Positions 52,549 to 62,221 of a DNA stretch of 64,000 nucleotides are shown here, one piece after another. Position 1 is the stretch's first letter, and every line of letters starts with the position of its first letter. This DNA is from an uncultured Erythrobacter sp. Its GTDB lineage: Bacteria; Pseudomonadota; Alphaproteobacteria; Sphingomonadales; Sphingomonadaceae. Made by a program: the position numbers and the translations under genes. Location of the stretch: contig NZ_CANMIJ010000001.1 of assembly GCF_947497915.1 (NCBI RefSeq), positions 1,609,611 to 1,673,610 on the forward strand. Reading direction: 5' to 3'. The notes beneath the pieces are model-generated. The model was not told the DNA's origin. It saw nothing but the letters and a program-made list of their open reading frames with translations, and ran no database searches.

Positions 52549-54054
52549 ATGGTCAAACGGTTCTTCCTAAGTATTCTAATGGCTTGCGCTGCCTATCCCG
52601 CCGCTGCAGCCGATTGGCTGCGCGCAGAGAGCGAACACTATGTCGTCCATGCTGAGCTGAATGAAAGCAACATGCGCGAGCTGGTGCAATTGATGGAAGA
52701 TTTTGATCGGTTGCTGAAAGGGCAATTGCCGCTCGAAACCCAGCCGGGCCGTAAGCTGCATATGTTCCTTGATGACAATGACAGCCGCATCAGCGCCTTA
52801 TCCGATTTCAGAAATATCGGGTTCATGGGCTCTTGGTCGGAAATTCCCGCCACTTTCTTTGTCTACGACTTAGGCGAGGATGCAGTCTTCCGGAACTACG
52901 GCGTGTTCTATTCCCTGACGCAGTATCACATCACCAACGGGTATTTCCGGCCCAACCCGGTCTGGGTCAAAACCGGTATCCCATTGTTCTATGCAACAGC
53001 CTATGTCAGCGAGGATGGTGACTTCATCCTTGGCGCACCAGACATCAAACGCCCGATGAACGGCAGCATGAGCGCGTCGAAACTGTCGATGTTGCTCACC
53101 ACCCAAATAGCGCCGCGCACGAAAACATCGTGGCGCAAATTCTATACGCTCAGCCGCGAAGCAATGAACCCGCTTTTGATTGAGCCGGAATATTCGGGTC
53201 TGCTCGAAAACTATCTGAATGCCTATGCCGCCGGTAGCAGCATGGAAGACGCCAGTGCAGAGATTGGCGATCTCAAAGTCTTGGCAAAGCAAATCCAGAC
53301 ACGGCGAAGCTCCAGACGCCCGACGTTCCGGCGGGTCACTCTGCCAGAAGCCGCGCCCGCAGACATCGCGATCCGTCCCATGACAAAGGATGAGATCGAA
53401 TTGATCGAACCGAGATTTTACCGGCTGCGCCGCATCAATTCAGAAAAAGGCGCAAGGCGTCTCAAGGACCTAACGCAGGAATATCCGGAAAGCGCACTGG
53501 TATGGGCTGAGTATGCTGCGGCCGAGTTTGCGCGGGTGCAATCGAGCCAGTTTGGCGACAAGCGGGTCTTCAGGGGTTTCGGCTTTTCCAACGGCGAGCT
53601 GATCGTGACTGCCAATCCCTATTCCGACGCTGAAGCGTGGCGCGCAGTTAATCGCGCTTTGGAACTGAAACCAGATCTTGCTCAAGCGCTCACTTTGAAA
53701 AGCGAGATTTACCTATCACGCCTTGTGAGAGCAAAAGACCTTGGCGATGCAGCGGCGTTCGAAGAAGTGCGCGGGATGCTCAAACCGCTCGCCAATGATC
53801 CAGCGCGCAATCCCTTGGCCGCGGCACTGTATTTCCAGTCCTATATCGAGCAGGAAATTGAACCGACTGACAAGGCTCTCGATCTGCTCGGGCGGGCGTT
53901 TGTGGCCAATCCGGCGGTCGACTCATTCCGCTACGCCTATGCCGTCGCGCTTTCACGAAACGGTCAAAAAGACGTTGCGGAACGCCTGCTTTCCTCAATG
54001 CTCAACAATCCTGATTATAGAGTTGCCGCGCAAAAGGCACTCGAGGCGAACTAA
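52549..54054 (+). CDS. Secreted TPR-containing protein, unknown
   Basis: A 501-residue exported protein with signal peptide MVKRFFLSILMACAAYPAAA. The N-terminal half (about 22-270) starts WLRAESEHYVVHAELNES and resembles peptidase-like DUF1570 type domains, though no HExxH zinc motif is seen. The second half (about 300-500) has TPR-like helices (for example AVNRALELKPDLAQALTLKS). I prefer ATG 52549 over TTG 52546. It lies 40 bases after priA. Function unknown. Confidence 0.75.
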   Translation: MVKRFFLSILMACAAYPAAAADWLRAESEHYVVHAELNESNMRELVQLMEDFDRLLKGQLPLETQPGRKLHMFLDDNDSRISALSDFRNIGFMGSWSEIPATFFVYDLGEDAVFRNYGVFYSLTQYHITNGYFRPNPVWVKTGIPLFYATAYVSEDGDFILGAPDIKRPMNGSMSASKLSMLLTTQIAPRTKTSWRKFYTLSREAMNPLLIEPEYSGLLENYLNAYAAGSSMEDASAEIGDLKVLAKQIQTRRSSRRPTFRRVTLPEAAPADIAIRPMTKDEIELIEPRFYRLRRINSEKGARRLKDLTQEYPESALVWAEYAAAEFARVQSSQFGDKRVFRGFGFSNGELIVTANPYSDAEAWRAVNRALELKPDLAQALTLKSEIYLSRLVRAKDLGDAAAFEEVRGMLKPLANDPARNPLAAALYFQSYIEQEIEPTDKALDLLGRAFVANPAVDSFRYAYAVALSRNGQKDVAERLLSSMLNNPDYRVAAQKALEAN

Positions 54055-54099
54055 TCAAAACCTTCGGGAGCGAAGCGGGCAATTGCGCGTTACCACCGC

Positions 54100-55662
54100 A
54101 TGGCCAATCAACCGATCCTTGTCCCCATCCTCGGCGACCAGCTGACCCGTACACTCGCATCTCTCAAAGGACGCACCAAAGACGACACTGTCATCCTGAT
54201 GATGGAGGTCTGGGACGAGGCAAGTTACGTTAAGCACCACAAACAAAAGATCGTTCTGATCTTCTCCGCAATGCGGCATTTTGCAGCAGAACTGCGCGAA
54301 GCCGGTTGGACTGTCGACTACGTCAAACTGACCGATGATGACAATTCTGGCAGCTTCACTGGAGAAGTTGCCCGCGCGATTGAGCGGCATGACCCGCGCG
54401 CTGTGCACATCACAGAGGCAAGCGAATGGCGGGTGCAGCAAGCAATTGAAGAATGGCCCGACAAGTTTGCTTGCGACGTCGGAATATTGCCGGATGATCG
54501 CTTTCTATGCCCACACAGCGAATTTCGCGATTGGGCCGAGGGGCGCAAGCATTTGACGATGGAACATTTCTATCGCGAAATGCGCAGGAAGACCGGCATT
54601 CTGATGACGCAGGATGGCAAGCCGAAAGGCGGCGACTGGAACTATGATAAGGACAATCGCGAGCCGCCCAAAGGAGACCTTAATCCGCCGCCCGTCCTCA
54701 AATTTGAACCGGACGACATCACTCGCGAAGTGATCGATCTGGTCGGCGCAAAATTCGCCGATCATTTCGGTGATCTCGAGCCGTTCGGCTGGCCCGTCAC
54801 CCGCGACGAGGCGGAGCAGGCTGCGGACGCGTTTTTCACCGAGCGGATCGAGAAATTCGGCCCCTATCAGGATGCGATGGTTCACGGGTCGGACGATATG
54901 TTCCATTCTATGCTGTCGACCAGCATCAATTGCGGGCTGCTTGATCCTCTGGAGCTGTGCGAGCGCGCCGAGCAAGCGTATGAAGACGGCAAAGCGCCTC
55001 TCAATTCGGTGGAGGGCTTCATCCGCCAGATCATCGGCTGGCGCGAATATATTCGCGGGTTCTATTGGCTCCATATGCCGGGGCTGGAAAGCGACAATAA
55101 ACTCAACGCCCAGCGCGCTTTGCCGGAGTTTTTCTGGACCGGCGAAACCGATATGCGGTGTCTGTCCGATTGCATCCGTTCAACCCGCGAAAATGCCCAT
55201 GCGCACCATATTCAACGCCTGATGGTGCTCGGCAATTTCTGCTTGCTGTCCGGGATCAATCCGCGCGATGTGCAAGACTGGTATCTCGCCGTCTATGCCG
55301 ATGCCTATGACTGGGTGGAACTGCCCAATGTCTCCGGCATGATCCTGTATGCAGATGGCGGCAACCTTGCGACGAAACCCTATGCAGCGAGCGGGAACTA
55401 CATCAACAAAATGTCCGATTACTGCAAGGAATGCCGGTATTCTGTCAGCAAGAAAACTGGCGATGATGCGTGCCCGTTCAACCCGCTTTATTGGCATTTC
55501 ATGGACCGCCACCGTGACAGGCTGGCAAGCAATCACCGCATCGGCCGTATCTATTCCAATTGGGACCGGATGGATGAGGAAAAACGCGCCGATTACCTCA
55601 CCAGCGCGGAGAAATTCCTGAGCGGCTTAGAGCCCGCAAGCGAAGGGTGGGCGCGAGATTAA
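54100..55662 (+). CDS. Iron-sulfur cryptochrome/photolyase (PhrB/FeS-BCP type)
   Basis: Flavoprotein that repairs UV photoproducts, probably (6-4) lesions, using light. 520 residues: N-terminal antenna domain (LVPILGDQLTR), FAD-binding helical domain with VEGFIRQIIGWREYIRGFYW (about 304), and AHHIQRLMVLGNF. Cysteines of the 4Fe-4S cluster are seen: one in SINCGLLDPL (about 285) and three in YCKECRYSVSKKTGDDAC (about 445-462). This cluster defines the bacterial FeS-BCP group, whose Agrobacterium PhrB repairs (6-4) products. Substrate by homology only. Confidence 0.94.
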   Translation: MANQPILVPILGDQLTRTLASLKGRTKDDTVILMMEVWDEASYVKHHKQKIVLIFSAMRHFAAELREAGWTVDYVKLTDDDNSGSFTGEVARAIERHDPRAVHITEASEWRVQQAIEEWPDKFACDVGILPDDRFLCPHSEFRDWAEGRKHLTMEHFYREMRRKTGILMTQDGKPKGGDWNYDKDNREPPKGDLNPPPVLKFEPDDITREVIDLVGAKFADHFGDLEPFGWPVTRDEAEQAADAFFTERIEKFGPYQDAMVHGSDDMFHSMLSTSINCGLLDPLELCERAEQAYEDGKAPLNSVEGFIRQIIGWREYIRGFYWLHMPGLESDNKLNAQRALPEFFWTGETDMRCLSDCIRSTRENAHAHHIQRLMVLGNFCLLSGINPRDVQDWYLAVYADAYDWVELPNVSGMILYADGGNLATKPYAASGNYINKMSDYCKECRYSVSKKTGDDACPFNPLYWHFMDRHRDRLASNHRIGRIYSNWDRMDEEKRADYLTSAEKFLSGLEPASEGWARD

Positions 55663-55715
55663 GCGGATTGCATTGCCCCCAACAGACGATAGTCTGTGCA
55701 GCGGGGGATCAATCC

Positions 55716-57137
55716 ATGAAGCGTTTCTTAAAATGGTTTTTCGGCCTTTGGCTGGTAGCAACGATTGCATCGGGCATCTATTTTTGGCCGCTGATTGATC
55801 AAGTCATCCGATTTAACCCGTTCGTCGCAGAAGCCGACTTCGCCGAACCCTCATCTCCGACTGAAGCGCGCGAGCAAGACTTTGACTATCTTGCCACGGT
55901 TCTCGACTATGATCGCAGTTTTTCACCGGCGGCTCGTGAGCAGTTTTTGACTCGCCTTGCGGATGCGAAAGACCGCGCTGGCGAAATGAGCGATGCGCAG
56001 TTCTTTCTCGAAACCCACGCTCTAATGGCCTTGGCCGACAACGCGCATACTGGCGGGGACAATGTTGCGGCATTTCGTCAGTTCAACCGTTCAGGTCTCG
56101 ATTTCTATCCATTTGCGGATGGCTATTTTGCGGTGCGCGCGCATCAATCGAATGAAGCATTGCTCGGTCAAAAGCTTGTTTCGATCGATGGCAAAGACAT
56201 CGCTGAAATGCTTGCCGGCCTCGCCCAATATTCCGGTGGGCTAGACGCGCAGCGCAATTATTCAGCACTTCACTTGCTGCGCTCGCCTGAGCTTCTTCAT
56301 GCTGCTGGCCTTGCCTCAGCGCCAGATGGGGTCACCATCATCCTTGAAAACGCCGAAGGTCTACAAAGCGAGCACAAGCTGAGCGCAATTGCGCCTGCTG
56401 CTGAAACGGAGTTTGCTTACCGGCACCCCTATCACGTGTTGCGCGCCGAACCTCTCCCCGACGAGGGCGGTGAATGGGTGCGTGTTCTTGATGGCAAAAC
56501 CGTGAAACCTCCGCTCACACTCACCGATGATGGCGATTTGGTTTTATCGAAGCCGATGGGCAGCGGTATCTACCTACGCTCTAATTTTCTGGTCGAATAT
56601 CCCGGGCATGAGGTGAAAAGCCAGTTAGTGGATGCCCTATCCGAAGCGCCAGCGGGCGGATACGATTTCGTTGTTGTCGACCTGCGTTGGAATCCCGGCG
56701 GCGATTTGGGCAATGCCGTTCCCTTTGCAAAACGGCTCGGGGAAGCTCTCTCCGCCGATGGAAAAGTTTATGTCTTGGTCGGGCCGCAGACATTCTCCGC
56801 TGCGATCGTCACCGCTGCTTTGATCAAGCAATATGCTGGTGAGCGCATGGTTCTTGTCGGAGAACCGATGGGCGACAGGCTGCAATTCTGGGCCGAGCGC
56901 GGTGAGGGTTTTGTGCTGCCGAATTCGGGGTATCACATTGCCTATTCAACCGGATATCACGATTGGGAAAATAGCTGTTCTGGGGACACGATTGAGCATT
57001 GTTTTCCTGTCGTTGAGCGGGAGGCAAAGCCAATCGGGAAACTGACGCTTGATCACCGAATTCAGCCGACATTCGCTCAGTTTGCCGCTGGTGAGGATCC
57101 GGTGTTGGCGTGGGCCCTTGATCAAGCCGCGAAATAG
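55716..57137 (+). CDS. S41-like (C-terminal processing protease-type) membrane-anchored protein
   Basis: A 473-residue protein with a single N-terminal membrane anchor (FLKWFFGLWLVATIASGIYF). The C-terminal half looks like the S41 tail-specific protease fold: VVVDLRWNPGGDLGNAV (about 325), then VYVLVGPQTFSAAIVTAALI (about 355), where the Ser of TFSAA is in the catalytic position, and VLVGEPMGDR. No PDZ domain is obvious. Start at ATG 55716 rather than the upstream frame start inside the photolyase gene. Substrate unknown; a divergent member. Confidence 0.78.
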   Translation: MKRFLKWFFGLWLVATIASGIYFWPLIDQVIRFNPFVAEADFAEPSSPTEAREQDFDYLATVLDYDRSFSPAAREQFLTRLADAKDRAGEMSDAQFFLETHALMALADNAHTGGDNVAAFRQFNRSGLDFYPFADGYFAVRAHQSNEALLGQKLVSIDGKDIAEMLAGLAQYSGGLDAQRNYSALHLLRSPELLHAAGLASAPDGVTIILENAEGLQSEHKLSAIAPAAETEFAYRHPYHVLRAEPLPDEGGEWVRVLDGKTVKPPLTLTDDGDLVLSKPMGSGIYLRSNFLVEYPGHEVKSQLVDALSEAPAGGYDFVVVDLRWNPGGDLGNAVPFAKRLGEALSADGKVYVLVGPQTFSAAIVTAALIKQYAGERMVLVGEPMGDRLQFWAERGEGFVLPNSGYHIAYSTGYHDWENSCSGDTIEHCFPVVEREAKPIGKLTLDHRIQPTFAQFAAGEDPVLAWALDQAAK

Positions 57138-57203
57138 ACAATCGCCGCTTGATTGAACTCGGTCAGGCTTTAGGACGGGGCGATATTCAAGGAGCCCTAC
57201 CCA

Positions 57204-57836
57204 ATGCTGACTGTCCATCACCTGCGTATTTCCCAATCCGAACGCATTGTCTGGCTGTGCGAAGAATTGGGCATTGAATATGACCTCAAACTCTACAACC
57301 GTGATCCAGAAACGCGGCTTGCCCCGCCAGAATTAAAGGCGATCCACCCGATGCAGATCGCTCCGGTGATCGAAGACGGCGAGACAAAGCTGGGCGAAAG
57401 CGGCGCTATCGTCGAATATATCGTCGGCAAACACGCACCCGATACCGATCTGGTACCCGGCGCCGATCATCCCGATTTTGCCGACCACCTCTACTGGTTT
57501 CATTTTGCCAATGCGACTTTCATGACCAACGGCATGATGCAGATCGCCGTGAACGCAGTCGAAGCCGAAATGCCGCCGCCGCTGATGAAGCGCGTCACCA
57601 ATGCGTGGGAGCAAATCGAGGCGCGCCTTGGCGAGGCTGATTATTTTGGCGGGTCGCAGCTGACTACGGCCGACATTATGATGGTGTTTCAGCTGACAAC
57701 CAGCCGCGCGTTTAACGGTATGACGATTGATCATCTGCCAAACTTGAAAGCCTATCTGCAAAGGATCGGCGCACGCGATGCGTATCAACGCGCAATGGCG
57801 AAGGCAGAGCCGGGATTGCCGCCCAAACTCGACTGA
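57204..57836 (+). CDS. Glutathione S-transferase
   Basis: Cytosolic 210-residue GST. Thioredoxin-fold N-terminal domain (LTVHHLRISQSERIVWLCEE), glutathione-binding MQIAPVIEDGETKLGESGAI with cis-Pro and the Glu-Ser pair (about 50-72), and an all-helical C-terminal domain with LTTADIMMVFQLTTS (about 155). The first position is Ser (RISQSERI), consistent with beta-like or Ser-type GSTs. Followed by a 320-base gap. Confidence 0.92.
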   Translation: MLTVHHLRISQSERIVWLCEELGIEYDLKLYNRDPETRLAPPELKAIHPMQIAPVIEDGETKLGESGAIVEYIVGKHAPDTDLVPGADHPDFADHLYWFHFANATFMTNGMMQIAVNAVEAEMPPPLMKRVTNAWEQIEARLGEADYFGGSQLTTADIMMVFQLTTSRAFNGMTIDHLPNLKAYLQRIGARDAYQRAMAKAEPGLPPKLD

Positions 57837-58156
57837 GCATACTAGCGAAATTTGCCAGCGAAAGTTAGCCCGCGCCTAACCGGCAGCGGTGCAATGTCGC
57901 TGTGCGCACACTTCAAATAATGCTCGAAAACCCCCGCTTCACTGCCTTGCGGAAGCGCTTAAGCCTAAAATGGCTCAACCGGCCCGCAAAATGAGTCATG
58001 TCGTCGCTGGGCGAGTGCAATGCCCAATCCGCTTGATAGCTTTCTGTTTCTGACGGTGGTGCGGCTTAATTACAGTTAACTCTGTTTCTAAGCCCGGGAT
58101 CAACCAACGCCAGTGAGAAGAAGAGGCTGAGGAAGCCCGAAAGAGGTTGGGGTCAT
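57837..58156. other. Intergenic region of 320 bases without a gene
   Basis: No reading frame, tRNA or strong terminator seen. It contains TTAATTACAGTTAAC at about 58068-58082, which looks like two TTAA boxes six bases apart, close to but not matching the seven-base spacing of a CtrA site. A purine-rich leader with GAGG just before ATG 58157 is the ribosome site for the DUF1800 gene. It should hold the promoter of the DUF1800-DUF1501 operon. Confidence 0.5.
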
Positions 58157-60013
58157 ATGACGACACACTTAGATGCGGGCTCGCCCGATTGCGTAGAGAG
58201 CGATTTCGACACGAGTGTGGAGCCGGATATCGCCGCGGACTCCTCCGGCGGTATCAGCCCCGCAAAAGCAGCCGGTGTCGCGGCAGCAGCCGTATCAGTG
58301 GCAGCTTGTGGAGGCGGAGGCGGAAGCACAAGCGGCGGCGGCTCAGGCGCACCGCCCACAGGCGGAACACCTACCCCAGCCCCGCCAACCGTTCTAAAAC
58401 CGCAAGATGACGCGCAGGCATCGCGCTTCCTCCAGCAAGCCTCCTTCGCCAGCAGTACAGGCGCGATCCAACAACTGCGCGACGAAGGCTATGAGCCGTG
58501 GCTCGACCGCCAGATGAATGCGTCCAACTCTCAAACCGCGCGTCAATTTTTCTCCAGCCGCAACTATGATCGCAACGACAGCAACAACCATTACGATTCG
58601 CGGACAACTGGCGATCGCATGATCTGGGCACAAATGCTCACCGGCGGCAGCAGCGTGCGAAAGCGCATTGCGCTCGCCATGTCGGAATTTTTCGTTGTCT
58701 CGTTCAACAGTGTCGCGATCACATGGCGCAGCCCAGCGATCGGCGAATATTGGGATATTCTCAATCGCAATGCGTTCGGCAATTTCCGCGATTTAATGGA
58801 AGACATCACGCTGAACCCGGCGATGGGCGTGTTCCTGAATACGCGCGGGAACAGAAAAGCTGATCCGCGCAGCGGGCGTGTGCCGGATGAAAACTATGGC
58901 CGCGAGATCATGCAGCTGTTTTCCATCGGTCTGTTTGAACTCAACACAGACGGAACAGTCAAAACATCGGGCGGCAACCCGATTGAGACGTATGACAATG
59001 ATGATGTGACAGGCATCGCCAAGGTCTTCACCGGATATGATTACGACTTTACGGGCATCAATATTGAACCCGCCGTCAGCAATCCAAACCGGCAGATCCC
59101 GGATGCGGATTACGCGCGCAACCCGATGACAGCCGATCCATCGCGCTGGCGCTTCCCCCGCAGCACGGGCTTCCATTCGGAGGAAGAAAAGACATTCCTG
59201 GGCCTGACTATTCCGGCGGGCACCAACGCCGCCGATAGCCTCAAAATGGCGCTCGACCATCTGTTTGAACACCCTAATGTCGGGCCGTTCTTTGGCAAGC
59301 AAATGATCCAGCGTTTGGTCACCAGCAACCCATCGCGCGGCTATGTTCAGCGCGTTGCACAGGTGTTTGAAAACAACGGCAGCGGAACGCGCGGCGATCT
59401 TCGCGCTGTCTTCAAAGCGATCCTGCTCGATGACGAAGCGATTGACCCCGCCAACGTGACCAACCCGGCGTTTGGAAAATTGCGCGAACCGATGCTGCGT
59501 TTCATCCAACTGGGCCGGACTTTCGGCATCAGTTCGACCAGTGGCAATTGGGAGGTGCGCGATCTTTCCGATCCGTCCAGCCGGCTGGGCCAATCCCCGC
59601 TCAGACCGCCATCGGTGTTCAATTTTTTCCGACCGACCTATTTCCCGAATGGCTCGCAAACGGCGGACAACAACCTCCTTGCCCCGGAATTTCAGCTGCT
59701 GAACGAAACGTCGGCTGCTGGATACGTCAATTTCATGGAACGCGCGGTGGACACATCCAGCTTCCTGTTCAACGATCTGGAGCTTGATTACTCGGCGGAG
59801 GTCGCCATTGCCGATGACAGTCAGGCGTTGCTCGACAGACTCGACCTGTTGCTCACCGGCAATCAACTCAGCTCAGGCATCCGTGATCTCGTGAAGAGCG
59901 GGATGGACGATGTCAGTGTGACGTCAGGAAGCAGTACCGATGAAAAGCTCCGCAGAGTTCATATCGGCGTGCTGCTGATCATGGCTTCCACCGATTACCT
60001 GATCCAGAAATAA
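58157..60013 (+). CDS. DUF1800 family protein
   Basis: Exported protein of 618 residues belonging to DUF1800 (function unknown, usually next to DUF1501). An acidic N-terminal stretch of about 38 residues precedes an Ala-rich segment ending in SVAACGGGGG, like a lipobox, so a lipid-anchored form is plausible but the signal peptide is unusually late. Then Gly/Pro-rich linker and the DUF1800 core starting ASRFLQQASFASSTGAIQQL (about 87), with DENYGREIMQLFSIGLFEL (about 245) and FFGKQMIQRLV. GTG 58217 is a possible alternative start. 13 bases before the DUF1501 gene. Confidence 0.88.
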   Translation: MTTHLDAGSPDCVESDFDTSVEPDIAADSSGGISPAKAAGVAAAAVSVAACGGGGGSTSGGGSGAPPTGGTPTPAPPTVLKPQDDAQASRFLQQASFASSTGAIQQLRDEGYEPWLDRQMNASNSQTARQFFSSRNYDRNDSNNHYDSRTTGDRMIWAQMLTGGSSVRKRIALAMSEFFVVSFNSVAITWRSPAIGEYWDILNRNAFGNFRDLMEDITLNPAMGVFLNTRGNRKADPRSGRVPDENYGREIMQLFSIGLFELNTDGTVKTSGGNPIETYDNDDVTGIAKVFTGYDYDFTGINIEPAVSNPNRQIPDADYARNPMTADPSRWRFPRSTGFHSEEEKTFLGLTIPAGTNAADSLKMALDHLFEHPNVGPFFGKQMIQRLVTSNPSRGYVQRVAQVFENNGSGTRGDLRAVFKAILLDDEAIDPANVTNPAFGKLREPMLRFIQLGRTFGISSTSGNWEVRDLSDPSSRLGQSPLRPPSVFNFFRPTYFPNGSQTADNNLLAPEFQLLNETSAAGYVNFMERAVDTSSFLFNDLELDYSAEVAIADDSQALLDRLDLLLTGNQLSSGIRDLVKSGMDDVSVTSGSSTDEKLRRVHIGVLLIMASTDYLIQK

Positions 60014-60026
60014 GAGAGGCGGCACT

Positions 60027-61466
60027 ATGTATATCGGCAAATCTTCCGAAATCTCGCGCCGCGCTTTCATGCGCCGGTCCAGCCAGCTCGCAGCGATGGG
60101 CGCAGCGTCGTCTTACGCGATGGGCCTCGCCGGATTGAGCGAGGCAGCCGCATTTTCAAGCGGCGGCGGGTATAAGGCGCTCGTCTGTGTTTTCCTGTAT
60201 GGCGGCAATGATCACGGTAACACGCTGATCCCGTTCGATGCGCCTAACTATTCCCGCTATTCGACCATTCGTGGCGGCGGCGGATCAGAAGCGGGCGGCG
60301 GCATCGCCTTGCCCCGTGCATCACTGCAAAATACTGTGCTGCAAACGCCAGACGATCAAACGCTGACAGACGACATTACTTTTGCCCTTGCGCCGACGAT
60401 GCCGCGATTAAAGGCGCGCTTTGACGAAGGCACAATGGCTCCGGTTTTGAATGTTGGGCCGTTGATCGCGCCGCTTACCCGGGCGCAATATGACAATGGC
60501 AGCGTTCCGCGTCCGGCCAAGCTGTTCTCTCACAATGATCAGCAATCCACTTGGCAAAGCTCCCAGCCAGAAGGCTCACCCACTGGATGGGGCGGACGGA
60601 TGGGTGATCTTGCATTGTCCGCCAACACAAACTCGATGTTCACGGCAATCAACGCCAGCGGCAACGCCGTTTTCCTTAGCGGTGAACAAGCCGTGCCGTA
60701 TCAGGTTTCGCCCAGCGGGGCGGTGTTATTTCGCCCGCTAAGTCGCAACCGGCTTTACAATTCGAACGCAGCGGCAGGCATTTTGGATCAAGTCCTGCGA
60801 AGCGGATCGGGCAATATCCTTGCCGCTGATCACGCCCATATCAATGACCGGTCAATCCAATACGGACAGTTTGTGAATGATGCGCTGGCAAACTCGCCGC
60901 TCACAACCGATTTTGGCACCGGCAACAATCTAGCGGCGCAATTGCGCACCGTGGCCAATTTGATCGCTACGCGCGGCACGCTTGGCGTGACACGTCAGGT
61001 GTTCATGGTGTCCGCAGGCGGCTTCGACAATCATGACGGCTTGATCGGACGCCATGAAGGCCTGCTTGCAGGCATCGATGCGGCGATGGACGCATTTTAC
61101 CGCGCAACCGTGGAACTGGGCGTTGCAGATCAAGTGACGACCTTTACCGCATCCGATTTTGGACGGACCCTGGCATCAAACGGTGACGGATCGGATCACG
61201 GCTGGGGCAGCTATCACTTTGTCATGGGCGGCGGCGTGAACGGCGGCCGTTACTATGGCCGCGCGCCTTCGATCTCTGTCGACACTGCTGACCAAGTCGG
61301 ACGCGGACGATTGCTGCCGACGACGTCTGTAGACGAATATTCCGCGACCTTGGCCAAATGGTTCGGCGTGGAAAGCAACGAATTGCCAAGCATTTCGCCC
61401 AATATCGGACGGTTCGCTTCCCCCGATCTGGGCTTTATGACACGGCCGCCTCAGGGAACGACCTGA
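60027..61466 (+). CDS. DUF1501 family protein, Tat-exported
   Basis: A 479-residue protein of DUF1501 (alkaline-phosphatase/sulfatase-fold superfamily). Signal: SRRAFMRRSSQLAAMGAASS, a Tat RR motif followed by an Ala-rich core. Core motifs: LVCVFLYGGNDHGNTLIPFD (about 50-70), SAGGFDNHDGLIGRHEGLL (about 330) and TASDFGRTLASNGDGSDHGW (about 375). The pairing with DUF1800 suggests they act together outside the cytoplasm; no substrate known. Confidence 0.9.
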   Translation: MYIGKSSEISRRAFMRRSSQLAAMGAASSYAMGLAGLSEAAAFSSGGGYKALVCVFLYGGNDHGNTLIPFDAPNYSRYSTIRGGGGSEAGGGIALPRASLQNTVLQTPDDQTLTDDITFALAPTMPRLKARFDEGTMAPVLNVGPLIAPLTRAQYDNGSVPRPAKLFSHNDQQSTWQSSQPEGSPTGWGGRMGDLALSANTNSMFTAINASGNAVFLSGEQAVPYQVSPSGAVLFRPLSRNRLYNSNAAAGILDQVLRSGSGNILAADHAHINDRSIQYGQFVNDALANSPLTTDFGTGNNLAAQLRTVANLIATRGTLGVTRQVFMVSAGGFDNHDGLIGRHEGLLAGIDAAMDAFYRATVELGVADQVTTFTASDFGRTLASNGDGSDHGWGSYHFVMGGGVNGGRYYGRAPSISVDTADQVGRGRLLPTTSVDEYSATLAKWFGVESNELPSISPNIGRFASPDLGFMTRPPQGTT

Positions 61467-61474
61467 AGCCGCGA

Positions 61475-62221
61475 TTAGATCACGAATGCAGCTCTTGCTG
61501 CGGCTTCAGTGACTTCCATTGCACGGCGCCATGGCCCAGGTCCGTGGCTGATCCGTGCGACACCCAATGCACCAAGATCGGCGTTGCTTGGCATGCCTTC
61601 CAGCCGCATGATATTCACGGGCATCCCGGCACGGGCGCAAAGCTCTTTGATAAGATCGGGATTGCTTAGGCCGGGCGCGAAAAAGCACCCGGCCCCAGCG
61701 TCACCATAAATGGTCGCGCGCTCAACTGCCTGATCCACCAGATCAGAACGGTTGGGGTCCTCACCTGCCATCAATGGGCCAAGGAACAGGTCGGTACGAG
61801 CATTGACGAAAAGCCCAGGTGCTCCTGCGGTACGAATTCGGTCCGCTTGTTCGTCAGCTTCGCGCAAGCCGTCCGTTGTCTGCAACCTGTCCTCCAGATT
61901 GCATCCGGAAACGCCCGCGCGCACCAAACTTTCAGCATTTTGAGTCAAACCATCGAGCGTTTCAGCGTATCCCGTTTCGAGATCAACACTGAGCGGCACG
62001 GATATCTGCGCAGCGATCTGGTGGACAAGATAAAGCAAGTGATCGAACGGGATCTGCTCTCCATCTTCAAAACCTTGCGCGCCAGCCAAAGCAAGGCTGC
62101 CTGTCGCAATCACTTTTGCCCCCGCCTCGGCCACAGCTTTCGCACTTCCTGCGTCCCAGATATTGAATATTACCAGCGGCTCGGCGGTGCGATGCAATTT
62201 GGCAAGCGCATCTTTATTCAT
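61475..62221 (-). CDS. Isocitrate lyase / PEP mutase family enzyme
   Basis: A 248-residue TIM-barrel of the ICL/PEPM superfamily. N-terminal NIWDAGSAKAVAEAGAKVIA and the metal-binding VDLETGYAETLDGL (about 80-93) are typical; the position of the usual catalytic loop Lys-Cys-Gly-His reads GCNLEDRL, so classic isocitrate lyase activity is unlikely. Small members of this type act as 2-methylisocitrate lyase or oxaloacetate hydrolase-like enzymes. Its start overlaps the ada stop (ATGA). Confidence 0.87.
   Translation of the reverse strand: MNKDALAKLHRTAEPLVIFNIWDAGSAKAVAEAGAKVIATGSLALAGAQGFEDGEQIPFDHLLYLVHQIAAQISVPLSVDLETGYAETLDGLTQNAESLVRAGVSGCNLEDRLQTTDGLREADEQADRIRTAGAPGLFVNARTDLFLGPLMAGEDPNRSDLVDQAVERATIYGDAGAGCFFAPGLSNPDLIKELCARAGMPVNIMRLEGMPSNADLGALGVARISHGPGPWRRAMEVTEAAARAAFVI

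Noticed and set aside
58068..58082. CtrA-like site TTAATTACAGTTAAC upstream of the DUF1800 gene
   Set aside because: The two TTAA boxes are six bases apart, not seven, and similar AT-rich words occur by chance.
58793..59866. A 357-codon minus-strand frame inside the DUF1800 gene
   Set aside because: His/Arg-rich shadow of the DUF1800 coding strand.
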